A stretch of 64,000 bases of DNA, taken from NCBI GenBank assembly GCA_963752755.1, contig CAVVZJ010000001.1, forward strand, positions 930,001 to 994,000. The letters are read 5' to 3'. The notes below the pieces were generated by a model that worked only from the letters and a program-made list of their open reading frames with translations, had not been told where the DNA came from and did not search any database. This DNA is from CAVVZJ01 sp963752755 (GTDB lineage Bacteria > Planctomycetota > Planctomycetia > Isosphaerales > Isosphaeraceae). Shown piece after piece: positions 27,229 to 37,546 of the stretch (within the stretch, counting starts at the first letter, position 1; the number at the start of each line of letters is the position of its first letter). Position numbers and translations under genes: made by a program.

Positions 27229-28093
27229 CTAGGCGCGAGGCGATGGCGCGGAAACACGGCGACTGACGGGCGTCGGCCGCCGTGCTTGTGGGCAAGGGGA
27301 GCGATCGTGGGCGAGCTCAGTCGGCGCACCGAGTGGTTTGATGCGGATATTGCGGAACTGCACCAGGCTCGGCGGACCGGCGTACTGGCCGGTCTTCGGG
27401 TTGACGCCGCCGTGGTGCTGGAGGCTCAACGGCCCCCGCTCGGGGATGCCGGGAAGCTGGGCGTTCTCGATCACGGTCACGCCGTTGAGGACAACGGTCA
27501 GGCGGTCGCCCTTCATCGTGATCTCGAACGTGTTCCACTCGCCGACCGGCTTGTCGGCTTGGTGTTTCGGCGTGACCCCCGCCCGAACCTCAGGCGGCAT
27601 CTGCTGGTCCATCCGGTAGCCGTACACCTCGCCCGACCCGATCGGCCAGCACCAGATGTTCACTTGGGCCTTGCCCCGCATGTCTCGCAGGAAGACGCCC
27701 GAGTCGCTGTCCGGCAACGTGAACTTCAGCTCCTTGCCATCGACGCCCCTTGCGTGGGTGCCGTCGGGAAGGACGTAAGGAATGTTCTTGTTCTGGTACG
27801 GCGTCTCCTTGAGCCGCCAGTCCAGCTTCAGCACGAAGTCGCCAAACTCCTTGCTGGTGACGAGGTTCTTGTTTCCCGTCGCCTCGCTACGGGCGTCGTA
27901 GTCAATGACGTTTTGACCGTCCTGCTCGACGATCTTCCAGTGGCCGTTGTCCCCCTCGGGGATCACCCACTGCGAGAGGTCCTTGCCGTCGAAGAGGGTG
28001 AGGAACCCCTCTTCCTCGGCGGCTCCCGCCGGCGCCGCGACGGTCCAGGCGAGCCAGGGCGGGGAGGGTCAGGCAATCGATCCAGCGTCTCAT
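27229..28093 (-). CDS. DUF1080 (3-keto-disaccharide hydrolase family) secreted protein
   Basis: About 287 residues from the ATG at 28091-28093 (MRRWIDCLTLPALA). A single break near 28050 is needed to read a normal signal peptide (VAAPAGAAEEEG) and FLTLFDGKDLSQWVIPEGD, the DUF1080 opening. The rest is in one frame: WRLKETPYQNKNIPYVLPDG, LPDSDSGVFLRDMRGKAQVN, VNIWCWPIGSGEVYGYRMDQ, EWNTFEITMKGDRLTVVLNG and FRNIRIKPL. The family is common in planctomycetes and related to concanavalin-like lectins. The last 25 residues past IKPL are Arg-rich and may reflect another small error. Confidence 0.82.
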
Positions 28094-28250
28094 GACAGGT
28101 CGCTCCTCGGGGTCGTGACCAATCCGTTCCGAACGTCCGGTCACGCTAACGGCCGCCCGTTGCCGCGGTCAACGCCCCGATAACCTGGCCGTCTGTATCG
28201 ATTGTAGCGTCTGGACATAATGAAAATCTGGACGGTTGAACGCAAGTCCA

Positions 28251-28279
28251 TCGACACGCGACCTGGAGAGGTGTAGAAT
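28251..28279 (+). promoter_or_regulatory. Sigma-70 promoter of the 28383 gene
   Basis: TCGACA (28251-28256), 17-nt spacer, TAGAAT (28274-28279); each hexamer has 5 of 6 consensus bases. It lies about 100 nt before the ATG at 28383. Confidence 0.6.
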
Positions 28280-28382
28280 TCGCGAAAACCGGAAGTGGAC
28301 CGCCGGGCGGCGCCTCGCCTCGCTTTTGCGCAGGAGCCTTGGCGCCCGGCATCGCATCGCGTCGAGTCCTGGGAGGCGACCG

Positions 28383-28825
28383 ATGGGGATGGGACCCGCC
28401 GAGATCGTGGCGAGCTTGAAGGAACTCTGCGAGGAGGACGGCCCGCGGATTTCCACCGACCGGATCGTCCGCTGGATCGAGTGGCATGGCGGCTTCGAGC
28501 CGAACGCCGAGCTGATCGCCTTCGCCAAGAAGATGAAGGCGCGCCAGTATGCCCGCCAGCTCATGTACGACGACGAGGAATCCGGCCGCCGCGTCAAGCG
28601 GCTCTGGAGCTTCCGCGACAGCGAGACGGGGGAGCGCTACTACCACGACATCGCGCAGCTCTCCCCCGAGCGTCGCCGGAAGCTGATCCAGCAATATTGC
28701 CCGGTTCGTCGAGCAGCTTGCGCTCGGTCCGCAAGGCCATGGCCGACTACTTCGCCGGCCAGGGATTCTTCGAATTCTACGCCGGTGACGACGACGAGCC
28801 CGCCCGCGTCGGCCGGCGGGCCTGA
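28383..28825 (+). CDS. Unknown small protein with helical and acidic C-terminal parts (frame break)
   Basis: About 147 residues from the ATG at 28383, which has GGGAGG upstream and a good promoter (28251-28279). It reads IVASLKELCEEDGPRISTDR, IVRWIEWHGGFEPNAELIAF, KMKARQYARQLMYDDEESGR. A one-base break near 28705 joins RKLIQQYC to LRSVRKAMADYFAGQGFFEF and an acidic end. No transmembrane segment or signal peptide. Not recognised; the first half looks like a helical RNA- or protein-binding module. Its end abuts the PEP-CTERM gene (3 nt gap). Confidence 0.55.
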
Positions 28826-28828
28826 GGT

Positions 28829-29622
28829 TTAGGCTCGCCGCCGTCGCCGGAAGGCGAGGCCGAGGAGGCCGAGCGAGGTCAGCAGGAGGCTCGAAGGCTC
28901 AGGAACGACCCCCGTCCCGGCATAAATCCCGACCTCGTCCAGGTAGCCGGTGTAGGGGAAGAGATAGTCAGCTCCGAGGGTGATCCCGGTGCGAGTGCTG
29001 GGCATACCCTGGCCCTGGCCCTGCGCCTGCAAGGTCCCATCGACGTACAACATCAGGTAATTCGTGATGCTCATCGTGGCGACGACATGATGCCACTGGT
29101 TATCGGCGTAAGCGTCCGGTGTGCTGAGCGACGTCCTGATGTTCGCTCCCGTAGATTGCGCGGGGTCGCGTGTGTTGAACACAACCTGGCCATTGTCGAG
29201 ATGGATGCTCCAGCCGCCGGTGCTGTGATTGAGCGTTGTGACCAACTGTCCAACGCCGGTGGTCATGGAGCTCTTGAAGAAGAAATCGACCGTGAAGTCG
29301 TTCGCCGGTCCCTGGTAGCCGTCCGAGGTGGTCGCATACGAGCCCGAGGCGAAGGACAGGCTGTAGTTGTCCCCCGGAATGCCCGAGGGCGCGTCCTGCA
29401 CGAAGATGGGCGAGGGTCGCGCTGGAGGCCTGAAGGTTATGGCCATTGCCGCTGGAGTCCAGGTAGTTGTTCTCGAAGTCCCAGGCGCCCAGGAGCGTCG
29501 GATCGGCCGAGGCCCGCGGTGCCCCGAGAGTCCAGCCGAGCCAGGCCACAGTTAGGGCGATCACGACGCGCGGCAGGATCCCTGGTTTGCGTCTCGTGGA
29601 AACAGGAGTGGGTTGGTGTCAT
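28829..29622 (-). CDS. PEP-CTERM anchored LamG/concanavalin-like protein, copy 1 (frame breaks)
   Basis: About 264 residues. An N-terminal signal (IALTVAWLGWTLGAPRASA) precedes DPTLLGAWDFENNYLDSSGN. Breaks occur near 29550 and 29430; a third frame carries the LamG-type beta sandwich (NDFTVDFFFKSSMTTGVGQL, QWHHVVATMSITNYLMLYVD) and the PEP-CTERM sorting tail VVPEPSSLLLTSLGLLGLAF plus RRRRRA. The start is taken at 29622 (MTPTHSCFHETQTRD). It would be exported and then processed by an exosortase. Paralogue of the next gene: the first 25 mature residues are nearly the same. Confidence 0.75.
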
Positions 29623-29788
29623 GGTCAGTCCTCGATGTCGGTGAGGGATCGGTCAGAGGGCAAGTCCGCAGCGTCGGGGAAGGTGGGCTTCCGCAGGGCC
29701 AATGCGAATCGGAGCGGAATCGGGTCAGCATTTGGAGGCGAACTGCCGGGATCGCTGGAATCCGGTCAGGCCCATTGCCCTAGGAGGC

Positions 29789-30583
29789 TCAGACTCCCCG
29801 CCGCCGTGCGACCACGCCAACTCCCCCGATCAGGCCGAGGGCGGTCATCAGCAGGCTCGACGGCTCAGGCACGACGCCTGTGTTGGAATAAAACCGGACG
29901 TTGTCCAGGGCACCCGTGTAGGGGTAGATCGTGGCCGTGCCGGCCGCGTGGCCGAAGGTCAGATCGAGACGATTGCCAAGGTGACCCTGACCCTGGCCGG
30001 CCACCACCTCCGAGCCATCGATGTTGAGGGTCAAATAATAGCTGCTGCTCATGGTGGCGACGACGTGGTGCCACTGGTCATCGGCATAGCTGTTTTGTGT
30101 GATGATGTATTCGCCGGTTGTCTGGTTGGGGTCACGGGTGTTGAACTCGACCTTGCCATTGTTGAGAACGATGTTCCAGCCACCGCCGCCGGCGCTGCCG
30201 GCGTGGTTCAAGGTTGTGAGCATCTGCCCAATGCCGCTGGTCATGGTGCTCTGGAAATCGAAGTCCACCGTGAAGTCGTTCTCCGGTCCGGTGAAGCCGG
30301 TCGCTCTGGCATACGAACTCGAGGCGAATGAGATGCCGTAGGTACCACTCGTCACCCCCGCCACGAAGGTGGGCGCGGGCGAGCTAGAGGGCGTCAGGTC
30401 ATGGCCATTGCCGCTGGAGTCCAGATAGTTGTTCTCGAAGTCCCAGGCGCCCAGGAGGAGCGGATCGGCCGAGGCCCGCGGCGCCCCGAACAACGAACCG
30501 AGCAAGATCATCGCCAGGGTGATGGCGGCGCGGGACGGGATCGACGGTGCGAGCTGGAGGCTGGGGCAACGGGTCGTTGTCAT
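29789..30583 (-). CDS. PEP-CTERM anchored LamG/concanavalin-like protein, copy 2
   Basis: 264 residues, intact. Signal peptide (RAAITLAMILLGSLFGAPRA then SADPLLLGAWDFENNYLDSS), LamG-type core (NDFTVDFDFQSTMTSGIGQM, WHHVVATMSSSYYLTLNIDG), and the sorting tail VVPEPSSLLMTALGLIGGVG then VVARRRGV. Being intact, it supports the reading of the broken copy 1. Products of this kind are thought to be surface or matrix proteins; no enzyme motif is seen. Transcribed away from the ECF sigma gene; an AT-rich inverted repeat lies at 30684. Confidence 0.87.
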   Translation of the reverse strand: MTTTRCPSLQLAPSIPSRAAITLAMILLGSLFGAPRASADPLLLGAWDFENNYLDSSGNGHDLTPSSSPAPTFVAGVTSGTYGISFASSSYARATGFTGPENDFTVDFDFQSTMTSGIGQMLTTLNHAGSAGGGGWNIVLNNGKVEFNTRDPNQTTGEYIITQNSYADDQWHHVVATMSSSYYLTLNIDGSEVVAGQGQGHLGNRLDLTFGHAAGTATIYPYTGALDNVRFYSNTGVVPEPSSLLMTALGLIGGVGVVARRRGV

Positions 30584-30683
30584 GGGAAATTCTCGGCCAG
30601 GAAAGGGAATGTTACGGGTCTCGGTCGGTGAGCCGTTGGGGGGAACGAGACGGCGTTCCGTGCAGTCAATGTGATTCCGGGCG

Positions 30684-30699
30684 ATTTTTGGTCAAAAAT
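30684..30699. promoter_or_regulatory. AT-rich inverted repeat in the PEP-CTERM/ECF intergenic region
   Basis: ATTTTTG-GT-CAAAAAT, 7-bp arms around a 2-bp centre, within an AT-rich island (about 30680-30715) in GC-rich DNA. It sits between two divergent genes and looks like an operator for a dimeric regulator. Confidence 0.4.
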
Positions 30700-30844
30700 T
30701 TTCAAAACAAATCCGAGGTGGGAACTCGTTTCGGATCGCATGCGAATCCTGATGCGTTTTACCTACACCGTGTTGCAATCGTGAGCGAGAGTGTGGAAAA
30801 TCCTCGGGTGCGTCGATGGATTCCCCCCTCTCGAATCGTCAACC

Positions 30845-31555
30845 ATGAACGAGCACGCGTCGTTTGCCGACTTGATGGCGGGGCTGCGCCGCGGCGAGGA
30901 AGGGGCGGTCGTCGCGGTGCATCGGAAGTTCATGCATCGCCTGGTCGCCCTGGCCTACCGGCAGTTCGATACCTGGGTGCGGACCAAGGCCGACCACGAG
31001 GATGTGGTGCAGTCGGTTTTTCAGACGTTCTTCGCCCGCTGCGCCCGCGACGAGTTCGACCTGGGAAGCTGGGATGCTGTCTGGGCCTTGCTGGCTGTGA
31101 TCACCGTGCGCAAGTGCGGCCGCCGCCGCGATCATCTCGGCGCCGGCCGTCGTGATGTCTCCCAGGAGTTCGACGGCACGCAAGGCCGCTATGCCCTGGA
31201 CACCTCGGCCCTCGATCGCGAGCCGACGCCCGAGCACGCCGCGATCCTGACCGAGACGCTGTCCCGCTGGCTTGGCGGCCTCGAACCGGCTGACCGGCGC
31301 GTCGTCGAGCTGGGCCTCCAGGGTCAGGAGGACGCCGAGGTTGCCCGTCAGTTGCTCCGCTCCGAGCGCACCGTTCGGCGGGTCCGAGCGCGGGCCGAGG
31401 AGCGGTTGTCGCGAGATCTGCTTCGAGGAAAACCCGGGCGTGCCCTGAGCCGCCCACCCTTCCTGGAGGACGTCCAATGGCCTCCGCTGATCTCCATCCG
31501 AGCAGGACCAACGCGTCGGTCGTCGCCGTGGACTGGACCCGGCTCGAGCCGATGA
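30845..31555 (+). CDS. ECF sigma factor of the kinase-linked planctomycete type
   Basis: 236 residues from the ATG at 30845 (MNEHASFADLMAGLRRGEEG). Sigma region 2 is RLVALAYRQFDTWVRTKADH then EDVVQSVFQTFF; region 4 is the helix-turn-helix around LEPADRRVVELGLQGQEDAE and VARQLLRSERTVRRVRAR. The stop at 31555 lies 79 nt inside the kinase gene, whose ATG at 31477 has a clear GGAGG. The pair sigma-kinase is typical of planctomycete ECF groups, where the kinase is thought to control the sigma factor by phosphorylation instead of an anti-sigma factor. Confidence 0.85.
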   Translation: MNEHASFADLMAGLRRGEEGAVVAVHRKFMHRLVALAYRQFDTWVRTKADHEDVVQSVFQTFFARCARDEFDLGSWDAVWALLAVITVRKCGRRRDHLGAGRRDVSQEFDGTQGRYALDTSALDREPTPEHAAILTETLSRWLGGLEPADRRVVELGLQGQEDAEVARQLLRSERTVRRVRARAEERLSRDLLRGKPGRALSRPPFLEDVQWPPLISIRAGPTRRSSPWTGPGSSR

Positions 31556-33797
31556 TTGCGAGCTTCGAGGCCGCCTGCTGGCGCGGGGAGTGGCCCGAGA
31601 TCGAGGCGTTTCTCGATGGCCTCGACGACCCGGAGCGCGAGGCGATGCGGGTCGAGCTGGTCCATGCCGAGCTGGAACTCCGCCTCCGCGCCGGCCAGCC
31701 GGCCCTCGCCGACACGTACCTCGACCGGTTCCCCGAGCTGTCGAGCGATCCCGACGCGCTGGCTTCGCTCCGGGAGACCGAGTGGTTGATCCGCCGAGAG
31801 CGAGAAGCTGCGCCGGACGACTGGCCCGCCGGGGTGCCGCTCCCACGTCTGGGACGCTTCGAACTGATCGCCGAAGTCGGCCGCGGGGCGGGCGGGACGG
31901 TTTTCCGCGCGATCGACACGTCGCTTGGCCGGACGGTCGCTGTGAAGCTCGCCCATGCCGGCGCCGGACCGCACGAGGCCGAGCGGTCTCGCCGCGAGGC
32001 CCGCAACCTGGCGCGGCTGCAACACACCGGCATCGTGGCCGTTCATGAGTCGGGGGTTCACGACGGCCGGGCGTATCTGGTCAGCGAGTTCATCGAGGGC
32101 ACGACCCTGGCCGACCGCCTCCGGGCCGGTCCGCTGACCCCCGCGGAGGCTGCCGCCTTGCTGGCGGAGGTGGCCGAGGCACTCGACCATGCCGCACCGT
32201 CGTGGGGTCGTTCACCGCGACCTGAAACCGTCGAACATCTTGCTCGACGAGCAAGGGCATCCCCACCTGGCCGACTTCGGACTCGCCCGCGGCGACCGCG
32301 ACGAGGTGACGCTCACCCAGGACGGCCAGATCCTCGGTACTCCCGCCTACATGAGCCCCGAACAGGCGAGCGGCGAGGCCCATGTCGTCGAGGAGCAATC
32401 GGACCTTTATAGCCTGGCGCAATCCTTTACGAGATGCTTATCGGCTCGCCGCCGTTCGTCGGCACGCCCCGCATGGTGCTGCACCAGATCCTCCACGACG
32501 AGCCCGTCACTCCGCGTCGCCGCGACGACCGGGTGCCCCGCGACCTCGAGACCATCTGTTTGAAGGCGATGGCACCTTCCCCGGCCGCACGCTACTCGAC
32601 CGCCACCGCCCTGGCTGACGACCTTCGCCGCTTCCTTGAGGGTGAACCGATCCAGGCCCGGCCCGTCGGCCGGATCGAGCGGTTCCATCGGCGCAGTTTG
32701 CCGCCATCCGTTGATCTCCGCTCTGACCGCTGCCCTCGGACTGGCCGTGCTCCTGGGCGTCGCTGGCATCACCTGGCAATGGATGGAAGCCCGCCGGGCC
32801 CTCGCTCGTGAGCGCGACCTGCTCCATCAGACCAATGACACCCTCTACAACGCCAACTATCTCATCACTTTGCTCACCGAGCAGCTCGCGAATCAGCAAT
32901 CCCTCTCGTTGAACGCCCAGGAGCAGGACCAGTTGACCACCTGCATCCACGACTATCTTGACCTCATCCGCCGCGACCCGACCCGCCTCCGCAGGCTCGC
33001 CCAGGCGCAGGCCGCACTGGCTCGCTTGCTGGAGCTTGCCGGATCACGCGAGGAGGCCGAGCGGCTCTGGTCGGAGACCGAGAACTCATATCGCTCCCTG
33101 CTCCAGGAACACCCCGACGATCCCACCGGGCTCGGGGGTCTCGACCTGGCCGTCCGCGGCCGAATTCGCTACGCCACGACACAAGGGCCGCCGGCCGAGG
33201 CCGTGCGGCGGATCAGCAGGCTCGCGGGGTTCTGGGAGCAACAGGCCCGCATGCTCTCCGCCAAACGACGCCCCTATGCCCTCGCCTCCCTGGCCTCCTG
33301 CCAGCTCGATCTCGGCCGTGCCCGTCGCGAGGGCGGTGACCCGATCGGGGCGCTGCGCGAGTTCGAACGGGCCAGCCAGAGCTGGCGCAGCGCTGCTCGC
33401 CCACCATCCTGGCGACTCGGAATACCGCACTCGTTTGTTCGTTGCTCAAGTCGAGATGGGCCGCACCCTCGACCGTCTCGCCCGATTCTCCGAGGCCCTC
33501 GACGCTTTCCGCCAGGCTGCCTCACTGGTGCAATCCGACCGCTCCGACCCCGGTCGCGTGGGCCTGGCCATGTGCTTGCACGTCATCGGCAACCTTCTGG
33601 AAGACCTCGGTCAGCTCGAGGAGTCTGCAGCGTCGTTCCGACGGGCCCTCGTGATCCGCGAGGCCCTTGCCGCCAAGGACCGGGACAACACCCGCTGGCA
33701 AGGGGAGGCCGCGGGCACCCGCCATCGTCTCACCGAGATCCTCGCCCAGCTCTCGCCGCGCATCGACCAGGATTCCCCGACGCTGGCCGGCCATTGA
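31477..33797 (+). CDS. Ser/Thr protein kinase with membrane anchor and helical C-terminal domain (frame breaks)
   Basis: About 772 residues. An N-terminal helical region (about 1-125) leads to the kinase: GRFELIAEVGRGAGGTVFRA (P-loop), TVAVKLAHAG (Lys), then after a break near 32195 GVVHRDLKPSNILLDEQ (catalytic loop), HLADFGLARGDRD and GTPAYMSPEQASGEA. Breaks near 32410, 32690 and 33400 join the C-lobe (LYEMLIGSPPFVGTP), one membrane helix (LISALTAALGLAVLLGVAG) and a tetratricopeptide-like region (GDPIGALREFERASQSW; LDAFRQAASLVQSDRSDPGR; ESAASFRRALVIREALAAK). Partner of the upstream ECF sigma factor by position. Confidence 0.82.
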
Positions 33798-33914
33798 ACC
33801 CCCACCCTCCTGCGCAGTCGATCGGGCGTGACCGGACCAATCCCGCGCTGATAGACTCAGAGGGTGGAACGGGTCAGTCAGGTTGTCCCGGTCCGCGAGG
33901 AGATCGGCCACACC

Positions 33915-34854
33915 ATGGCACACAACGGGAACGGTCGGCACGCGTTGTTGGGAAAGGTCCTCGCCCTGGCGGTCCTCGTCGTCGGAGCTGAGGGCTCGGC
34001 CCGGGGGCAGGCGACGCCCTCGGTGGCAGGCCACGGCTATCATCCCGCCGTGGCGGGGATGGCTCACCACCCGAGGCTGGCGCCTGGGTGCCCTGGGCGG
34101 TGGCGGGTCCGCCGATCTTCGTGGGACCGATGGTGGCGTTGCCCTACCCGCCGGTCTATCCGGTCGTGGCGGGCATTCCCCAACCTTTGCCGCCGCTCAC
34201 CCCGACCGTGAGCACCCCGAGCATGCCCACGCCGTCGATCGGGCCGTCCCTGATCGCCAGCGGGGGGGCGCTGGGGAGACCACCGTGGGGCGGGGGTGTC
34301 GGCGCCTCCGGTCGGGCCATTGAACCCGGCGGCCCTGGCCGCGGCGATGGAGTCGGCGCCGGTCGATCGAGCCGTCTCGCGGGTCTCCCGGCGCGACCGG
34401 GAGCACGCGGCCGAACGGCTCAAGGTGGGTGACCGACTCTTCCGCGCCAAGGATTTCCACCGCGCCTCCCAGCGCGTATGAGCAGGCCATCGGGGCCGAC
34501 CCGACCGATGCCAAGCCGTATGTTCGCCTCGCTCAGCTCGACGTCGCCCGCGGACACTTCGCCTCGGCGGCGAGCCACCTCCGCGAGGCTCAGGCCGCCC
34601 AGCCCGGCTGGCAAGTCCGCGCCGACGACGTGCAGAACCTCTTCGGAGACCCGCCCGAGTTCGCCGCCGTCCTGAACCGGCTGGAGTCGCATCTCCAGAC
34701 CCATCCCGACGACCGCGACGCCTGGCTCGTCCTCGGCGCCGAGCTGTTCCTGACCGGTCGTACGCAACGAGCCGGTGACGTGTTCCTCCGGCTCACCGAC
34801 CAGAAACCCGACGCCACGCTCGACGGCTTTCTGCGGGCGTCGCGAGCCCCTTGA
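33915..34854 (+). CDS. Secreted TPR-type protein (frame breaks)
   Basis: About 313 residues from the ATG at 33915 (MAHNGNGRHALLGKVLALAV), a signal peptide ending near SARGQA. After breaks near 34075 and 34300 a Pro-rich stretch and RREHAAERL-like helices follow, and after a break near 34465 comes YEQAIGADPTDAKPYVRLAQ, LDVARGHFASAASHLREAQA and DAWLVLGAELFLTGRTQRAG, three TPR-like repeats. Exported scaffold, function unknown. It follows the kinase by 117 nt on the same strand. Confidence 0.6.
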
Positions 34855-34872
34855 TCGTTCCGCCGCCACCCG

Positions 34873-35799
34873 ATGCGCTACTACGCCGCCGCCTGCCAGA
34901 CGGATCTGCCCTGCCCACGCCACCGCGACGAGATCGCCGGTCGGGTGGCTCACATGCTCGGAATGATCGACCGCGCCGTGGTCGGCTATGCCCCGTTCTT
35001 CGACGTCAAGCTCGTCGTCTTCCCCGAGTTCGCCCACGCCGCGCCGGTGTACGAGACGGCCGAGGAGCTGGCCGACAAGCTCGCCGTGCCCTTGCCGAAC
35101 GAGCACACGGACCGCTACGCCCGGAAAGCCCGGGAACATGGTGCTCATATCCAGACAGGGACGTTCCTCGAAATCGATCCCCGCTGGCCGGGCGTGGTGT
35201 TCAACACGACCTGCCTGATCAGCCCGGATGGGGTCTTGAGCAAGTATCGAAAGGTCAATCCATGGCTGCCTTGGGAGGTGCACGCCAGCCCGCACGATCT
35301 GCCTGGGTATGACGAGCCCATGTTTCCGGTCGTGGAGACGGAGATCGGCCGGCTCGGGGCGGCCGTCTGCTACGACTGGCTCTTTCCGGAGGCAATCCGG
35401 GCGCTGGCGCTGGGGGGGGCGGAGGTCCTGATCCGGGTCTCGGCGTACATGGACCCCTGGGGGGCGACGCCGCCGATGGACTGGTGGACCTTGTTCAACC
35501 GGGCCAGGGCGGCGGAGAACATGGCCTACGTCGTGGCGGCGAACCAGGCGGCGAGTTCGGCGAATTACCCGCCGTTCTCCTGGCCGGGCGGGAGCATGGT
35601 CGTCGATTTCGACGGCCGGATTCTCGCCCAGGCCGAGCCGGGTCCGGGCGAGAAGATCGTCGTCGGGCCGATCGACCTGGCGGCCTTGCGTCACGAGCGC
35701 CGACGCCGGCGGGGTCACGACCTGCTCGGCCACCTCCGCACCGAGGCGTATCGCGATCTCTACCAACAGGCAATCTACCGACCGCCGGGGCGGGGGTGA
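34873..35799 (+). CDS. Carbon-nitrogen hydrolase (nitrilase superfamily)
   Basis: 308 residues, intact. The Glu-Lys-Cys triad is clear: VKLVVFPEFAHAAPVY (Glu), LSKYRKVNPWLPWEVHA (Lys), LGAAVCYDWLFPEAIRALAL (Cys). The final part (SWPGGSMVVDFDGRILAQAE, DLAALRHERRRRRG) fits the family. Substrate, an amide or nitrile, is not predictable. It starts 18 nt after the TPR gene and is transcribed in the same direction. Confidence 0.88.
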   Translation: MRYYAAACQTDLPCPRHRDEIAGRVAHMLGMIDRAVVGYAPFFDVKLVVFPEFAHAAPVYETAEELADKLAVPLPNEHTDRYARKAREHGAHIQTGTFLEIDPRWPGVVFNTTCLISPDGVLSKYRKVNPWLPWEVHASPHDLPGYDEPMFPVVETEIGRLGAAVCYDWLFPEAIRALALGGAEVLIRVSAYMDPWGATPPMDWWTLFNRARAAENMAYVVAANQAASSANYPPFSWPGGSMVVDFDGRILAQAEPGPGEKIVVGPIDLAALRHERRRRRGHDLLGHLRTEAYRDLYQQAIYRPPGRG

Positions 35800-35933
35800 A
35801 GGTCCGACGCCGGGATTCGTCGGGCCACGTCGGCCGCGGGCCGGATTGAAAGCGGCGGAGGAAATCGGGTAAGACGGTGTGATCCAATGGCGGGCCGGAC
35901 CCGCCGGGGGCACGACCGTCGCGAGGCGCTTGC

Positions 35934-37407
35934 ATGAAGATCGAGCAGTTTCTGGGACATTACGACATCGACGGCGACCCGTTCAGCGAGGAAGACGCGC
36001 AGACCGACACGGTCTTCAAGCGGGGCTGCCTCTGGTCAATCCACCACCCGGCCTGGAGCAAGTTCTTCGGCAGTCCGGCCGACCCCTCCACACGCGCTCG
36101 TCTTCGGCGAAAAGGGCAGCGGAAAGACGGCCTTGCGGCTTCAGGCGACGGCCGAGATTGACAAGTACAACCACGAGCACCCCGACGAAAAAGTCTTCCT
36201 CGTCTCCTACGACGACTTCAACCCCCCCCTCGACCACTTCCGTGCCGCCTCGGGGCTCCGCGACGGACTGGAAGCCCTCCGACGCTTCCGGCTCCAGGAC
36301 CACATGGACGCGATCCTTGCCCTGGGCGTCACGAAGCTGATCGACCAGCTCAAGTCCGAGAGGGCCGATCTCTCCCGCCTCAGCCCCGACCAGCGCCGCG
36401 ACCTGCTCCTGCTCGCCGCCCTCTACGACCAGTCCACCGGCGAGGCGATCGACCAGCGCTGGACCTGGCTCCGTCGGCGCTCGGGGTTCCGACCGCTCTG
36501 GGAGCGGCGGGACTTGCAGGTCGGCATCGGCGTGACCCTGGTGCTGGCGGCCCTCATCGGATTGTTTCCATCGTTCCGACAACTTTCGGTGTTGCCCTGG
36601 ATCCTCGGCCTTCTGGCCCTGGGCTGGCTCTACTGGGGCTGGCGGCTGGCGCGGGCGGAGTGGTTCGCGAGGGACATCCGGAAGTCGGTGCGAGTCCTGA
36701 GCCGCGACCCGTCGGCCTTGCGATGGGAGCTGCTCTGGTTCCAGCCCCAGGAGCTTGGTGGTCAACCCTTGCCAACGGCCCGGCGAGCCGGCGGCGAGGA
36801 GCGTTTCGAACTGCTCCGCAAGTTTCAGGGAGTGCTGGGCACGCTCGGTTACACCGGCATCGTCGTCGTGATCGACCGCGTGGACGAGCCCCAGCTCATC
36901 GAGGGCGACCCGAGGAAGATGCGGGCGCTGGTCTGGCCGTTGCTCGACAACAAGTTCCTCCGCCACCCCGGTATCGGCTTCAAGCTGCTCTTGCCCATCG
37001 AGCTGGCGTACTACCTGGAGAAGGAAGACAAGGAGTTCTACGACCGCGCCCGCCCCGACAAGCTCAACATGATCAAGCCGTTGCGCTGGACCGGCCCCTC
37101 ACTCTACGACCTCGCCACCGACCGACTCCGAGCCTGCTCTCGCGAGCCGTCCACCGACGGAAAGGGGCCCCGCTTGCGGCAGTTCGTCGATGAGTCGATC
37201 TCCGACGACGCGCTGAAGGACGCCCTCGGCCAGCTCCGAACCCCTCGGCAGTTGTTCAAGTTCTTGCACCGGCTCTTGCAGGAACATTGCCACCGCCACA
37301 CCGAGGACAAGCCCCGCTGGTCCATCGACCACGACACCTTCCGCACCGTCCTCTCGGCGCACCTCCGTGAGCTGGACGCCTTCGACCGGGGCTTCGGGCA
37401 CGGTTGA
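35934..37407 (+). CDS. P-loop NTPase with membrane helices inserted in the ATPase domain (KAP-like; one frame break)
   Basis: About 491 residues from the ATG at 35934 (MKIEQFLGHYDIDGDPFSEE). A one-base break near 36085 joins the opening to ALVFGEKGSGKTALRLQATA (Walker A). Two membrane helices lie well inside the ATPase region (GVTLVLAALIGLFPSF and VLPWILGLLALGWLYWGW, at about 36530-36650), followed by GTLGYTGIVVVIDRVDEPQL (Walker B). The C-terminal part is helical (LGQLRTPRQLFKFLHRLLQE). Membrane segments between the P-loop and Walker B are the hallmark of KAP NTPases. Function in this organism is unknown. Confidence 0.65.
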
Positions 37408-37546
37408 GAGAAGCGGTCGCCGACCCTCCTCGTCGGTCCTTCGCCATCGGGAGGGACGGATAGCCGTCGTACCTGCCTCCGCGTTAAACTGGTGTCGCTT
37501 CCAAGTCGAGGCCGGCCCGACATTCCCCAGGCGATCGCTCCCGACC

